Below, one piece after another: positions 43,829-52,616 of a stretch of 57,218 bases of DNA. Position numbers and translations under genes: made by a program. The stretch lies in NCBI GenBank assembly GCA_049297615.1, contig JBAQUQ010000183.1, forward strand, positions 1-57,218, written 5' to 3'. Numbering within the stretch: the first letter of the stretch is position 1; each line of letters opens with the position of its first letter. The notes under the pieces were generated by a model. The model was not told the DNA's origin, made no database searches, and was given only the letters and a program-made list of their open reading frames with translations. Source of the DNA: JAEMQF01 sp049297615 (GTDB taxonomy: Bacteria; Pseudomonadota; Gammaproteobacteria; Burkholderiales; Burkholderiaceae_C).

Positions 43829-45556
43829 TCAGCGCGGCCGTTGCGCTGCCTGGCGAATCGCGCTCAGCGTGCTGCGCGTGGTGCTGACATCCAAGTCGAG
43901 CTTCAAGTGCAGCAGGGTCGGCTGTTCGCGCGCCACGGCGGCGCGAAACGCCGGCTCGAATTCCGCGGTCCGCTCGACAGTCGCGGCAGCAAATCCGTAG
44001 GCCCGCGCCAAGGCCGCGAAATCGGGGTTGAACAAATCGCTGCCGCTGACGCGCCCCGGATACTCGCGCTCCTGGTGCATTCGAATCGTGCCATAGCTGC
44101 CGTTATCGACGACGATCACGATCAGCTTGCCCGCGCCGCGCCCGGCGCCATAGGCCATCGCCGTGGCGAGTTCCTGGCCCGTCATCAGAAAGTCGCCGTC
44201 TCCGGCAAAGTTGATCACGCTGCGCTGCGGCTCGAGCAGCGCGGCGGCAATCGCCGCGGGAACGCCGTAGCCCATCGCCCCGGATGTCGGCGCGAGCTGC
44301 GTGCGGCCGCCCTGATGCAGGGCGGCGTAACGCAGGTAGCGGTGTGGCCAGCCGCTGAAGTTGCCCGCACCGTTCGTGAATACGGTGTCCGCCGGCACCA
44401 TCTGGGCGACGGTCTTCACGACAACAGCCATGTCGAGCGGCTCGACCGCCTGCGCGACATGGTTCGCCTCGTAATCGGCATGCGCGGCAGCGGTCCATTC
44501 GCCCCAAGCCAGGGTGGTGGGCGGGGCGAGTGTCTCCAAGGCTTGGGCCGCACAGGCCATCGACGCCTGGACCTTCAAATCGGCGACATAGACGCGACCC
44601 AGTTCTTCGGCGCCTGCGTGCATGTGAACCAGGCGTTGGCGCGGCTGCGGGGCTTCGAGCAGGCTGTAGCCGCCGGTTGTCATCTCGCCGAGTCGCGGCC
44701 CGACGGCCAAGATGAGATCGGCCTGGCGCAGCCGCGCCGCCAATTTCGGATTGATGCCGATGCCCACGTCCCCCGCGTATTGGGCATGACGGTTGTCGAA
44801 CAAGTCTTGAAAGCGGAACGCGCAAGTCACGGGCAGATTCCAACCCTGCGCGAAGCGCTGCAAGGCCGCACAGGCCTGCGCCGTCCAGCCGCCGCCACCG
44901 GCGATCAGCAGGGGCTGGCGCGCCGCGAGCAGCATTTCGCGCAAGTCGCGCAATGCCGAAGGCGCTGGCCAGGCGTGTGCAGGCTCGACACGCGGCAGCA
45001 CCGCTGCGGCGGTCAGCGCCGTCAACATGTCCTCGGGCAGCACCAGCACCACCGGACCGGGTCGCCCCTGCAACGCCGTGTGAAAGGCGCGCGACACGTA
45101 TTCGGGCAGGCGATCGGCGCTGTGCACTTCGCCGACCCACTTGGCCATGCCCAGGGTGCCGGGGCCGAACATCTGGCGGTAGTCGAGTTCCTGGAAAGCC
45201 TCTCGGTCGCGTTGATGGCTGGCCACTTGGCCGACGAACAGGATCAGGGGCGTGCTGTCCTGAAATGCCGTGTGCACGGCGATGCCGGCATTCGTCGCAC
45301 CCGGCCCACGCGTGACGAAACAAATCCCCGGGCGGCCGCTCAACTTGCCTTGCGCCTCGGCCATGAAACCCGCCCCGCCCTCTTGCCGGCAGGCGATGAA
45401 GCGGATGGAGCTGCGGTGTTCGTGAAAGCCGTCGAGTACGGCGAGGTAACTTTCGCCGGGCACGCCGAACGCTGTATCGACCCCTTGGGCGATCAGCGCT
45501 TCGACCAGGGCATGGCCGGCAGGGCGTGGTCTGCTGTTGCCTGGCTGAATCGTCAT
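43829..45556 (-). CDS. Thiamine-diphosphate-dependent enzyme (acetolactate synthase-like)
   Basis: 575 residues with the three-domain ThDP fold: N-terminal pyrimidine domain with the catalytic Glu in GVPGESYLAVLDGF, middle domain (LLIAGGGGWTAQACAALQRF), and C-terminal ThDP/Mg site GDGDFLMTGQELATA ending in the VDNGSYG segment. It is not clearly IlvB, which would come with a small regulatory subunit; a decarboxylase or carboligase of an unknown 2-keto acid is possible. Start at ATG 45556 overlaps the MFS gene's TGA by 4 bp, so the transporter probably handles its substrate. Confidence 0.85.
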   Translation of the reverse strand: MTIQPGNSRPRPAGHALVEALIAQGVDTAFGVPGESYLAVLDGFHEHRSSIRFIACRQEGGAGFMAEAQGKLSGRPGICFVTRGPGATNAGIAVHTAFQDSTPLILFVGQVASHQRDREAFQELDYRQMFGPGTLGMAKWVGEVHSADRLPEYVSRAFHTALQGRPGPVVLVLPEDMLTALTAAAVLPRVEPAHAWPAPSALRDLREMLLAARQPLLIAGGGGWTAQACAALQRFAQGWNLPVTCAFRFQDLFDNRHAQYAGDVGIGINPKLAARLRQADLILAVGPRLGEMTTGGYSLLEAPQPRQRLVHMHAGAEELGRVYVADLKVQASMACAAQALETLAPPTTLAWGEWTAAAHADYEANHVAQAVEPLDMAVVVKTVAQMVPADTVFTNGAGNFSGWPHRYLRYAALHQGGRTQLAPTSGAMGYGVPAAIAAALLEPQRSVINFAGDGDFLMTGQELATAMAYGAGRGAGKLIVIVVDNGSYGTIRMHQEREYPGRVSGSDLFNPDFAALARAYGFAAATVERTAEFEPAFRAAVAREQPTLLHLKLDLDVSTTRSTLSAIRQAAQRPR

Positions 45557-46839
45557 GCCGAACCTCGAGCTGCGTCGAGTTTGAGCCGCGAAACCCTTCC
45601 CACCGTGAGCGCGTTGACGACGAGCACGGCTTGAAAGAACGCCATGGCGATCCACACCCACACCGGCATCTTGTGATCCATCATCCAGCCGAACAGGGTG
45701 GGCGCGAATGCCATGCCCACGTCCAGGCCGGAGTACACGACGCCATAGACGCGTCCTGTCGCATTGGGCGGCGCGGCGCGCTTGACGAGCAGATCGCGCG
45801 ACGGGCCGCACACGCCCGACGCAAACCCCATCACGCCCATCAGTAGCGGCACCATGAAGGCCGGCCCGGGCACCACACCGATCGTCAAGGCACACAGCGC
45901 CGCGCCGCCGAAGCCGAAGCTGATGACTCGTTCGGCGTTGTGCGGGTCGTGCACCAGGAAGCCCCCCGCCAGAATGCCCGCCGCGCCGCACACCATGTAG
46001 ATCGACAGACACATCGCCGCCCAGGCCACCGGCACGTCGTGCAATTGGCGCGCCGCTTCGGTGGCAAAGCTCTGCACACCCCCAAGTGCTACGGCGTAAA
46101 ACAAGAAGAACAGGAAGGCGAGCCAGACGGCTCGCAACTTCAGGAAGTCCAACGCGCCTTCAGCTTGACTTTCGCCTTTGGAAGCGGCCGCCCCGGCCGC
46201 GCTGCGGCCTGCGTCGGACGCTGCCACGCGAACGTCGAGCCGAGCTTGCCCACGATCTTCCAGGGTGAGCCAACTCCGCAACGCGATCACGAGCAAGAGC
46301 ACCGCAGCGGCGACCAAGCCTGCGCAGAACACGGCCGTGCGCCAGTTCGATGCTTGCGCAATGCCCACCAGGAATAGCGGCGCCGCGGCCCAGCCCAGGC
46401 TCCCGCTCAAGCCATGCACGGAGTAAGCGTGGCCGAGCCTGGTCTTGCCGATTCGCGCATTCAGGATGGAGAAATCCGCCGGGTGGAAAACGCTGTTGCC
46501 CAGTCCTGCCAGGCCAGAAAAGACCATCAGCGCGGCATAGGTGTGGCTGGAGGCCAGTCCAAACGCGGCAAGCATCATGAGCGCGAGGCCCGCGTACAGC
46601 ACCGGGCGCGCGCCGAGCCGGTCAACGACGAAGCCTGCTAGGGCCTGGCCGAGTCCCGAGACGACGAAGAACACCGACATGACGACGCCGAGCTGCGCAT
46701 AGCTCAGGCTGAATTCGTCGCGGATCCACGGGAACAGCGGCGCCAGAATCAAGTGGAAGAAATGCGAGACCGCATGGGCCAGGCTCACGAGGCCTATCGT
46801 TCGCGTGTCTTGCCGCAGCGCAGCGGTCTGGGGGTTCAT
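45553..46839 (-). CDS. MFS transporter
   Basis: 428 residues and twelve helices with a cytoplasmic loop (about 205-235) between the two halves. The A-motif-like GFVVDRLGARPVLY lies in loop 2-3, and a second-half repeat ends with GYVYGVVYSG-like GRVYGVVYSGLDVGMAFAP. It resembles MFS uptake proteins of organic acids. It is coupled to the ThDP enzyme by ATGA; the histidine phosphatase gene ends 43 bp upstream on the same strand, so transcription may run on from the long operon. Confidence 0.88.
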   Translation of the reverse strand: MNPQTAALRQDTRTIGLVSLAHAVSHFFHLILAPLFPWIRDEFSLSYAQLGVVMSVFFVVSGLGQALAGFVVDRLGARPVLYAGLALMMLAAFGLASSHTYAALMVFSGLAGLGNSVFHPADFSILNARIGKTRLGHAYSVHGLSGSLGWAAAPLFLVGIAQASNWRTAVFCAGLVAAAVLLLVIALRSWLTLEDRGQARLDVRVAASDAGRSAAGAAASKGESQAEGALDFLKLRAVWLAFLFFLFYAVALGGVQSFATEAARQLHDVPVAWAAMCLSIYMVCGAAGILAGGFLVHDPHNAERVISFGFGGAALCALTIGVVPGPAFMVPLLMGVMGFASGVCGPSRDLLVKRAAPPNATGRVYGVVYSGLDVGMAFAPTLFGWMMDHKMPVWVWIAMAFFQAVLVVNALTVGRVSRLKLDAARGSA

Positions 46840-46882
46840 CGGGCGCCGGTATGAGTGAGGCGCTTAACTATAGGCGAGGCCT

Positions 46883-47539
46883 TCAGGCCGTGCTCGGCAC
46901 GGATACTGCGGCGCGGGCCTGGCCCAAAGCAAAAGGCACAAGCTCCAGTCGGTCGGCGCAGGCCGGATCGGCGAACCTCAGGCACAGCAATGCGCCGTTC
47001 GCAGCTTGGTAGCTCGGCTCGGCAACTGCGGCGGCCAAGGGCTGAGCGAATAGATGCGAGCACAGCATTTGATTGCTTCGGTAATGCCCCACGACGGCGA
47101 ACGACTCGCCCTGCCGCAGGCGCGCGAGAAATTCCTCGGCGATAGCGGCCACCCTCACATAGACGTCGGCCAGGCTTTCTCCGCCCGGCATGCGCTGGTA
47201 TGCGTAGGCGCTTCTGAGGTGCAACGGATGCTGTCGCTTCAGGCGGCCTTGAAGATCGCCGTAGTCGATCTCCATCAACTCGCGGCGAGCCTGCAGTTGC
47301 AGCGCCGTGCCGTCGCCAGCGACGCGCTGGCCCAGAATGGCTGCGGCAGTCTGCCGAGCGCGACGCAGAACGCTGCAGTAGATGGCGTCGAGATGAACGT
47401 TTGCCAAGGCCTGCGCGAGGCTTGCGGCCTGCGCGTGACCGGTGGCATTCAACTCCAAATCTTCCCGTCCCACGTAATGATGTCCGTTGCCGTCGGTTCG
47501 CCCGTGGCGAATGAGGTAGAGGGTGGCTGCGCTTTTCAC
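46883..47539 (-). CDS. Histidine phosphatase family protein (phosphoglycerate-mutase-like)
   Basis: 218 residues. The phospho-histidine loop LIRHGRTDGN is near the N-terminus, the acid residue sits in LMEIDYGDLQG, and the second histidine in VVGHYRSNQML; the last is unusual in having YRS where most have GGV. It would remove a phosphate from a small molecule such as a sugar phosphate or nucleotide-sugar-derived ester. Start chosen as GTG 47539, which overlaps the deacetylase stop as GTGA like the other genes of this operon; the TTG at 47560 would add seven non-conserved residues. Confidence 0.86.
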   Translation of the reverse strand: MKSAATLYLIRHGRTDGNGHHYVGREDLELNATGHAQAASLAQALANVHLDAIYCSVLRRARQTAAAILGQRVAGDGTALQLQARRELMEIDYGDLQGRLKRQHPLHLRSAYAYQRMPGGESLADVYVRVAAIAEEFLARLRQGESFAVVGHYRSNQMLCSHLFAQPLAAAVAEPSYQAANGALLCLRFADPACADRLELVPFALGQARAAVSVPSTA

Positions 47540-48285
47540 AGTTCCCTCATCTGACGCCAACGCGCGTTCGGATGTCCAGTCCAGCGAGCGAGTCCCTGCG
47601 ACAGCGCTGCCAACTCCGAGTCACTCATCGCTTCGTGATGCAGCATCAGGCCGACGCACGCACCGGCACTGGCGTGGCGCGCAAGCTCACGCGCCACGCA
47701 CGCCAATGCGATGGGTTCCCGAGCGCCGGTCTGTTGTGCGTTGGCCAAGCGCCATTGTTTGGTCCAGTCGCAGTGCACCGAAATCTCTGCGATCGCCCCC
47801 TGCGGCGATGCGTTGAAATCGCGCGACAGTGCTGAGAATCCGAGCCTACCCAGCAGGGCGGGCGTGTCCGGGCCGAGGCGATTCCAGGGCGGCGTGAAAA
47901 TCGGGTCGAGGCATTCACCCAACAGATCGAGCAACTGCTCGCGGCCGCGTCGCAGGTCCGATTCGCACTGGCTGAGCGAGCGCGCCGGACCGAACTCGCA
48001 CTTGCGCCCGGCGGGTTCATGGTTGGCGTGCGCATAGCCGTGCTGGTGGATGCCGATGCCTTGCCCGGCGCCGCGGCGCGCCTTCAGTTCTCGCGCCAAA
48101 GGCAGTGTGAGCGCGGCGGGAATCGCCGCCAGGTCGATCGGCACATTGGCGGCGTCCATCACGCGCAGCAAGGCCAACAAGCGCTCGTCGGCCCAGCCCG
48201 CATCGTCGTCGCGAACGAAAAAATTCACGGGCGCGGCGGCCCGGTCGAGCGCCAGCAGCAAAGGATCGAACCCCATGCGTCTCAT
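47536..48285 (-). CDS. Polysaccharide deacetylase family protein (NodB-like)
   Basis: 249 residues. The metal-binding Asp pair is in VRDDDAGWADER, the HxxxH site is HQHGYAHAN, and the substrate-side motif is FTPPWNRLG. No signal peptide, so it acts in the cytoplasm on a precursor, unlike secreted chitin or peptidoglycan deacetylases. The start overlaps the stop of the upstream glycosyltransferase by 4 bp. Confidence 0.83.
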   Translation of the reverse strand: MRRMGFDPLLLALDRAAAPVNFFVRDDDAGWADERLLALLRVMDAANVPIDLAAIPAALTLPLARELKARRGAGQGIGIHQHGYAHANHEPAGRKCEFGPARSLSQCESDLRRGREQLLDLLGECLDPIFTPPWNRLGPDTPALLGRLGFSALSRDFNASPQGAIAEISVHCDWTKQWRLANAQQTGAREPIALACVARELARHASAGACVGLMLHHEAMSDSELAALSQGLARWTGHPNARWRQMREL

Positions 48286-49469
48286 GCCGCTTCCTGGGCT
48301 CGCCGGGCTTGCCAGCGAGCGAGCAAATGTGCCGTGTGCTGCGCGCCGTTCAGGTCGAGTGCTGCGGGCTCGGGCTTGAATTCGAGCAGAGCAACCAGCG
48401 CCTGCGCGAGGCGCGCCGAGTTGAGCTCGGCGGCCGGCAGGAGTTGCATCGCCCCCAATGCCGCGAGCCGCTGCGCGCGCGTGCGTTGTTCGTTTTCGCT
48501 GGGTGTCTCGAAGGGCACCACGAGAGCAGGAACTCCGGCCCCGATGATATCGAGCGCGCTGTTGTAGCCGCACTGGCTGATCGACGCGCGCGCCCGGCGC
48601 ATTTCGGCCACCATGTCCCCGACCTGGCGAACCAGCTCCACACCGTGATCGGCGCTCACCCGTTCGCCAAGCGCGAGCCATTCGGATTCGGGCAGGAAAG
48701 GCCCGGCGACGATGCGCAAGGGCGGCGGCGCCCTGAGCAGCGCGCGCGCCTCCAGCACGCAGCGGTACAGCGCACCACCAACGATGCCCCCGCCTGCCGA
48801 GACCAGCACATGGGCGCCGCGCGGCAGTTCGGCGTGTGCGGCGCGCCGCGCCACGACGTAGCCGCTGTAGTGCACGCCGGTGCGCAATGGCCGGGTCGGG
48901 TGAAAACTTTCTTCGAGCCTGGCAAAAGCCGGATCGGCGTGCACGACCACGGCGTCGAAGTAGCGGTCGGTCAGCCAGCGCGCGCGGTCATCGTGGCGGC
49001 CTTGGTCGGGCCGCGCATCGACGAGGATGTCGCGCAAGCTGCAAATCACCTGGGCTGCACAGCCTGGCTGGCGGCGCACCTGGCGAATCATGGGCAGGAT
49101 TTCGCCGGCGAACTTCTTGCGCCCGAACGGAAACAACTCGACCAGCAACACTGCAGGTCGGTGGCGTGCGATCGCCGCTTCGATCAGCGCGCGGCGCTGC
49201 GCCAGCGCGGCTCCCACATCGCTGTGGCCGGTGTCGCGGCTGACCAGGGTGTGGCCGTCGTCCATGCCCAGGGGCGGCAGGTCAATGAGCTCGATGCCCT
49301 GGGGAACCGGCAAACCGGGCGGCAACCTCCCGCCGTTCAGGAACACGACGTGAAAGTGCTGGCGCAGCGCCGCAGCCAGCGCGAAAGAGCGCGTGAGGTG
49401 GCCGATGCCCAATGAATGCTGGCAGTAGAAAACCAGAGGCGGCCCATGGGCTGCGATGAGATCAGGCAT
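48282..49469 (-). CDS. Predicted glycosyltransferase (COG4671-like, GT-B fold)
   Basis: 395 residues. The N-terminal loop HSLGIGHLTRSFALAAAL and the C-terminal nucleotide-sugar region SQCGYNSALDIIGAGVPALV with TPSENEQRTRAQRLA are those of the MurG-like family sometimes called predicted glycosyltransferases. It would transfer a sugar from a nucleotide donor on the cytoplasmic side of the membrane. The start overlaps the ABC gene's stop by 8 bp. Confidence 0.85.
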   Translation of the reverse strand: MPDLIAAHGPPLVFYCQHSLGIGHLTRSFALAAALRQHFHVVFLNGGRLPPGLPVPQGIELIDLPPLGMDDGHTLVSRDTGHSDVGAALAQRRALIEAAIARHRPAVLLVELFPFGRKKFAGEILPMIRQVRRQPGCAAQVICSLRDILVDARPDQGRHDDRARWLTDRYFDAVVVHADPAFARLEESFHPTRPLRTGVHYSGYVVARRAAHAELPRGAHVLVSAGGGIVGGALYRCVLEARALLRAPPPLRIVAGPFLPESEWLALGERVSADHGVELVRQVGDMVAEMRRARASISQCGYNSALDIIGAGVPALVVPFETPSENEQRTRAQRLAALGAMQLLPAAELNSARLAQALVALLEFKPEPAALDLNGAQHTAHLLARWQARRAQEAA

Positions 49470-51255
49470 GGCGTTTCTCCACCAGGGCAAGGTAAGCGCC
49501 GCGTGAGCGCAGCAGCGCAGCGTGCGAACCCGATTCAACCAGCCGGCCGCCCTGCAGCACGACGACGCGGTCGTAGCGCGCCATCTCGCTGTAGTCGTGC
49601 GCGATCACGATCAGGGTGCGATTGCGATGCACACGCGCTACCGCTTCATGGATCAGGCGCGCCGAGACCGCGTCGACGGATGCCGTCGGTTCGTCGAGCA
49701 CGAGGATCGCCGGCTCCTTGACCAGGGCACGCGCCAGGCACAGGCGCTGGCGCTGGCCGCCCGACAGGCTGGCGCCGCGCTCGACGAGCTCGGTGTCGTA
49801 AGCCTGCGGCAGGTCGACGATGAACTCGTGCGCCCGCGCATGGCGCGCCGCGGCTTCGACAGCTTCGAACGGCGCGTCGGGACGACCATAGGCGATGTTC
49901 TCGCGCACCGACACGGCGAACAGCATATTGTCCTGCAGCACGATGCCGACCTGCCTGCGCACGCTCTCGCGCGAGTAGCGGCGCAGGTCGATTCCGTCGA
50001 TGAGGATGCGCCCTTGCGTGGGTTCGTAGAGCCGCAACAGCAGGTTGATGAGGGTGGACTTGCCCGCGCCGGACGATCCCACCAGCGCCACCCGCTCGCC
50101 CGCGGCGATGCGCAGCGAGACCTCGCTCAACACGGGTTTGTCCGGTGTGTAGCCGAACGAGACGTTCTCGAACACGATCTCGCCGGCCGGGTTCTTCCAC
50201 TCGATCGCGTCGGGCGCGTCTTCGATGTCGGGCTCGATCGCCAGAATCTCGGCGACGCGTTGCGCGCTGACCGAGGCGCGCGCGAACTTCGTCGAAAGCC
50301 GGCCGAGATCGCGCACCGGTTTGTACAGGCTGCCCACATAGGCCAGGAAGATCAACAGTTCACCCGGCGTGAGCCGGCCTGCCAGTACCTCGCTGGCGCC
50401 CAGCAAAACGGTGATGGCGGTCCCCACGGCGCTGATCACGGCAATGGCCGTGACCACGGCACCGGTGGAGCGGGCGCTGCGAATGCCGTTTTCGTAGTTG
50501 GCCTCGATCTCGGCCTGGAAGCGCGTTTCTTCGAGCTGTCCGCGGCCGAAGGCTTGCACGAGCGCCATCGATGAAAGCACCTCGTTCAGGCGCGATGCCA
50601 TCTGCCCTTCCTGCCGGCGTTGCACGCGGGCAGCGTCGCGAACGCTGCGGTTCAGCCACTGGATCGTCAACAGCAGCGGCGGCAGCGTGGTGGCGACCGC
50701 CACGGCAAGCTGCCAGTTCAGCAAGAACATCACGACCAGCATCGCCATCAGGGTGAGCCCGTTGCGCACGAAGGTCAGCGCCCATTCGGCAAACATGTCG
50801 CGCAGCAGATTGGTATCGCCGGCGACCTTGTTGAGCAGCTCGCCGGTGCGGCTGCTGCGATGAAACGCCAAGGACAGGCGCTGCAAGTGCGCAAATAGTT
50901 CACCCCGCAGACGCCAGGTGATGCGCTGCCCGACGCGGGCGCTGTTGTAGAGCTGCAGGTAGGCAAAGGTGCTGGAGGCCAAGGCGACGGCGGCGATCGC
51001 ACTGGCCAAGGCCACCAACCCCGGCCAAGAGCCCCATTCGAGCAAGACGCCCAACGGTGCGAGTTTGTCGGGCAGCGGCTTGGCGAGCAAGACGTGGTCG
51101 ATGATGATCTTCAGTGGCCACGGTGCCAGCAATTCGGCGAGTACGACGCCCAGCGAACCGAGGACCGCCAGTGTGATGGCCCAGCGCTGCTCCCTCAGGC
51201 AAGCCAGGACCAGGCTGCGCATCTGCCGGCGGCTGGGTTGGCAGGGCCGATTCAT
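49462..51255 (-). CDS. ABC exporter half-transporter (MsbA-like, permease plus ATPase)
   Basis: 597 residues. A six-helix permease domain (about 20-310) is fused to an ATPase domain (about 335-590) with Walker A GSSGAGKST, Q-loop LQDNMLF, signature LSGGQRQRL, Walker B ILVLDEPTAS and switch His in VIAHDYSEM. It is complete and should work as a homodimer. In this operon a role in flipping a lipid-linked glycan or exporting the final product is the simplest reading. The start overlaps the stop of the upstream kinase gene by 4 bp. Confidence 0.92.
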   Translation of the reverse strand: MNRPCQPSRRQMRSLVLACLREQRWAITLAVLGSLGVVLAELLAPWPLKIIIDHVLLAKPLPDKLAPLGVLLEWGSWPGLVALASAIAAVALASSTFAYLQLYNSARVGQRITWRLRGELFAHLQRLSLAFHRSSRTGELLNKVAGDTNLLRDMFAEWALTFVRNGLTLMAMLVVMFLLNWQLAVAVATTLPPLLLTIQWLNRSVRDAARVQRRQEGQMASRLNEVLSSMALVQAFGRGQLEETRFQAEIEANYENGIRSARSTGAVVTAIAVISAVGTAITVLLGASEVLAGRLTPGELLIFLAYVGSLYKPVRDLGRLSTKFARASVSAQRVAEILAIEPDIEDAPDAIEWKNPAGEIVFENVSFGYTPDKPVLSEVSLRIAAGERVALVGSSGAGKSTLINLLLRLYEPTQGRILIDGIDLRRYSRESVRRQVGIVLQDNMLFAVSVRENIAYGRPDAPFEAVEAAARHARAHEFIVDLPQAYDTELVERGASLSGGQRQRLCLARALVKEPAILVLDEPTASVDAVSARLIHEAVARVHRNRTLIVIAHDYSEMARYDRVVVLQGGRLVESGSHAALLRSRGAYLALVEKRHA

Positions 51256-52616
51256 GCCGTCACCTTCGAGCACAGAGCCGACGCGATGCTCTCGCACGCG
51301 CTTAGGCGCAATTCGAGCTGTTCGCGCCAGCCCGGTTCCTGGTAGATGAAGGCCCGGCTCGCTTGAAGCAGGGTCTGCATGGCACGGTGCCATTCCAGCC
51401 AGGCGGAATCGAAACAATGCGGCGCCAGGCCTCGATAGGCGTCGATCAGCGCCGCCACTTGGCGTTCGAGGCGCGCTGGCGATTGCTCGACCTGGGCGAG
51501 CTTGACGATGAATTCGGCCATGTCTTCCATCGGGTTGCCGATGGCGAATTCGTCGAAATCGAACAGCACGACGCGCGCGCCGTCGAGCCACACCTGCTCG
51601 GGATGGAAGTCGCCGTGGATCAGCGTTTGCCGCGCGTGTGGCAGGCGTTCAGCGGCGTGTTCCAACTGCTGGGCAAGGGCTTCGGCCCGAGGTCGCAGTT
51701 GTGGCAGGGCGCGGCTGATCTTCTGCGCACGCAGGCGCAGCTCGGCGAGCCAATGGCTCGTCGAGCGCGCGGCCGCAGTCGGCGCGGCGGTGAGGTGCAA
51801 GCGCGCCAATGCGCGGCCTACACACTCGAGAGCCGCAGCCGGATCGATGCTGGCGAGCACCGTGAGCAGGGGTGTGCCCTGCGCCGCTTCCTGCCACAGC
51901 GTTCGGGTCGCGGCGTCCCAGCCCAGCGGCCGGGCCACGCATGGCGCGTCGCTGTCGTCTTGCGAGAGTTGCCAGAATAATTCGAAGCGGTTCAGCAGCA
52001 CCCGGGCATGGTCGTCGCAAAAGGTCTTGCCATAGAGAACCCGCCGCGGCACCTCACCCTCGCGCGGTTCGAGCGTGCAGCGCAACGTCGCGCGACGCTC
52101 GGGCTCGTAGCGCAGCACCTCGACGCATTCGACACCCCCACCCCCATCGCACCCAGCGCCAGGCAGGTGCGCACCGATTTGCAGCGGATCGACCAGCCGC
52201 GCCAACTGCGGCAATGAAGGGTCGTTTGGCCAGGCCCACACCAGCATGTCCAACTCGTCCAGGTGCGAGACTGCTTCTCCCCACGCCGGCGCGACGAGCG
52301 CGGAGCGCTTCACCTGGGCGAGCGCTCGCGCGCTGGCGCCGTCTCGATAGGCCTTGCCGTACAGCTGCAATCTGCTCAGCGCGCCGCTCGCGGTGTCGCG
52401 CAGCGCGAGCTCCATGCACAGCGTGACGGGGTGGGGATGGCGTCGCACCGAGCTGCTGCGGCGCACCTTGGAGACACGCACATCCTCGATGCAGATTCCG
52501 GCCCGGCCCGCAGCGTGCAGGCCGCGTTGGAGCACGGCGCGCAGTTCCCGCGGATCGGGATCGGCAGCCAGGTCGACCCAGGGCACGGCGCTGCGCGGCA
52601 TGGCCAGGCTCATCAT
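51252..52616 (-). CDS. Aminoglycoside-phosphotransferase-fold kinase B (paralogue of the next gene)
   Basis: 454 residues. The C-lobe has the catalytic loop HGDFHPEQ (334-341) and the metal Asp in LFDFDEF (352-357), so it has the kinase core of APH/choline-kinase proteins, but the usual Asn of HGDxxxxN is Gln. The first half looks like two successive N-lobes: Lys in YGKAY (88) and again in YGKTF (197), each following a basic RR-rich strand. A WPND motif (129-132) lies between. Substrate unknown; a sugar or lipid alcohol is plausible. It overlaps both neighbours by 4 bp. Confidence 0.82.
   Translation of the reverse strand: MMSLAMPRSAVPWVDLAADPDPRELRAVLQRGLHAAGRAGICIEDVRVSKVRRSSSVRRHPHPVTLCMELALRDTASGALSRLQLYGKAYRDGASARALAQVKRSALVAPAWGEAVSHLDELDMLVWAWPNDPSLPQLARLVDPLQIGAHLPGAGCDGGGGVECVEVLRYEPERRATLRCTLEPREGEVPRRVLYGKTFCDDHARVLLNRFELFWQLSQDDSDAPCVARPLGWDAATRTLWQEAAQGTPLLTVLASIDPAAALECVGRALARLHLTAAPTAAARSTSHWLAELRLRAQKISRALPQLRPRAEALAQQLEHAAERLPHARQTLIHGDFHPEQVWLDGARVVLFDFDEFAIGNPMEDMAEFIVKLAQVEQSPARLERQVAALIDAYRGLAPHCFDSAWLEWHRAMQTLLQASRAFIYQEPGWREQLELRLSACESIASALCSKVTA

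Noticed and set aside
47536..47560. TTG 47560 as start of the histidine phosphatase
   Set aside because: GTG 47539 gives the 4-bp overlap seen throughout the operon and starts right before the conserved strand; the longer form adds residues with no conservation.
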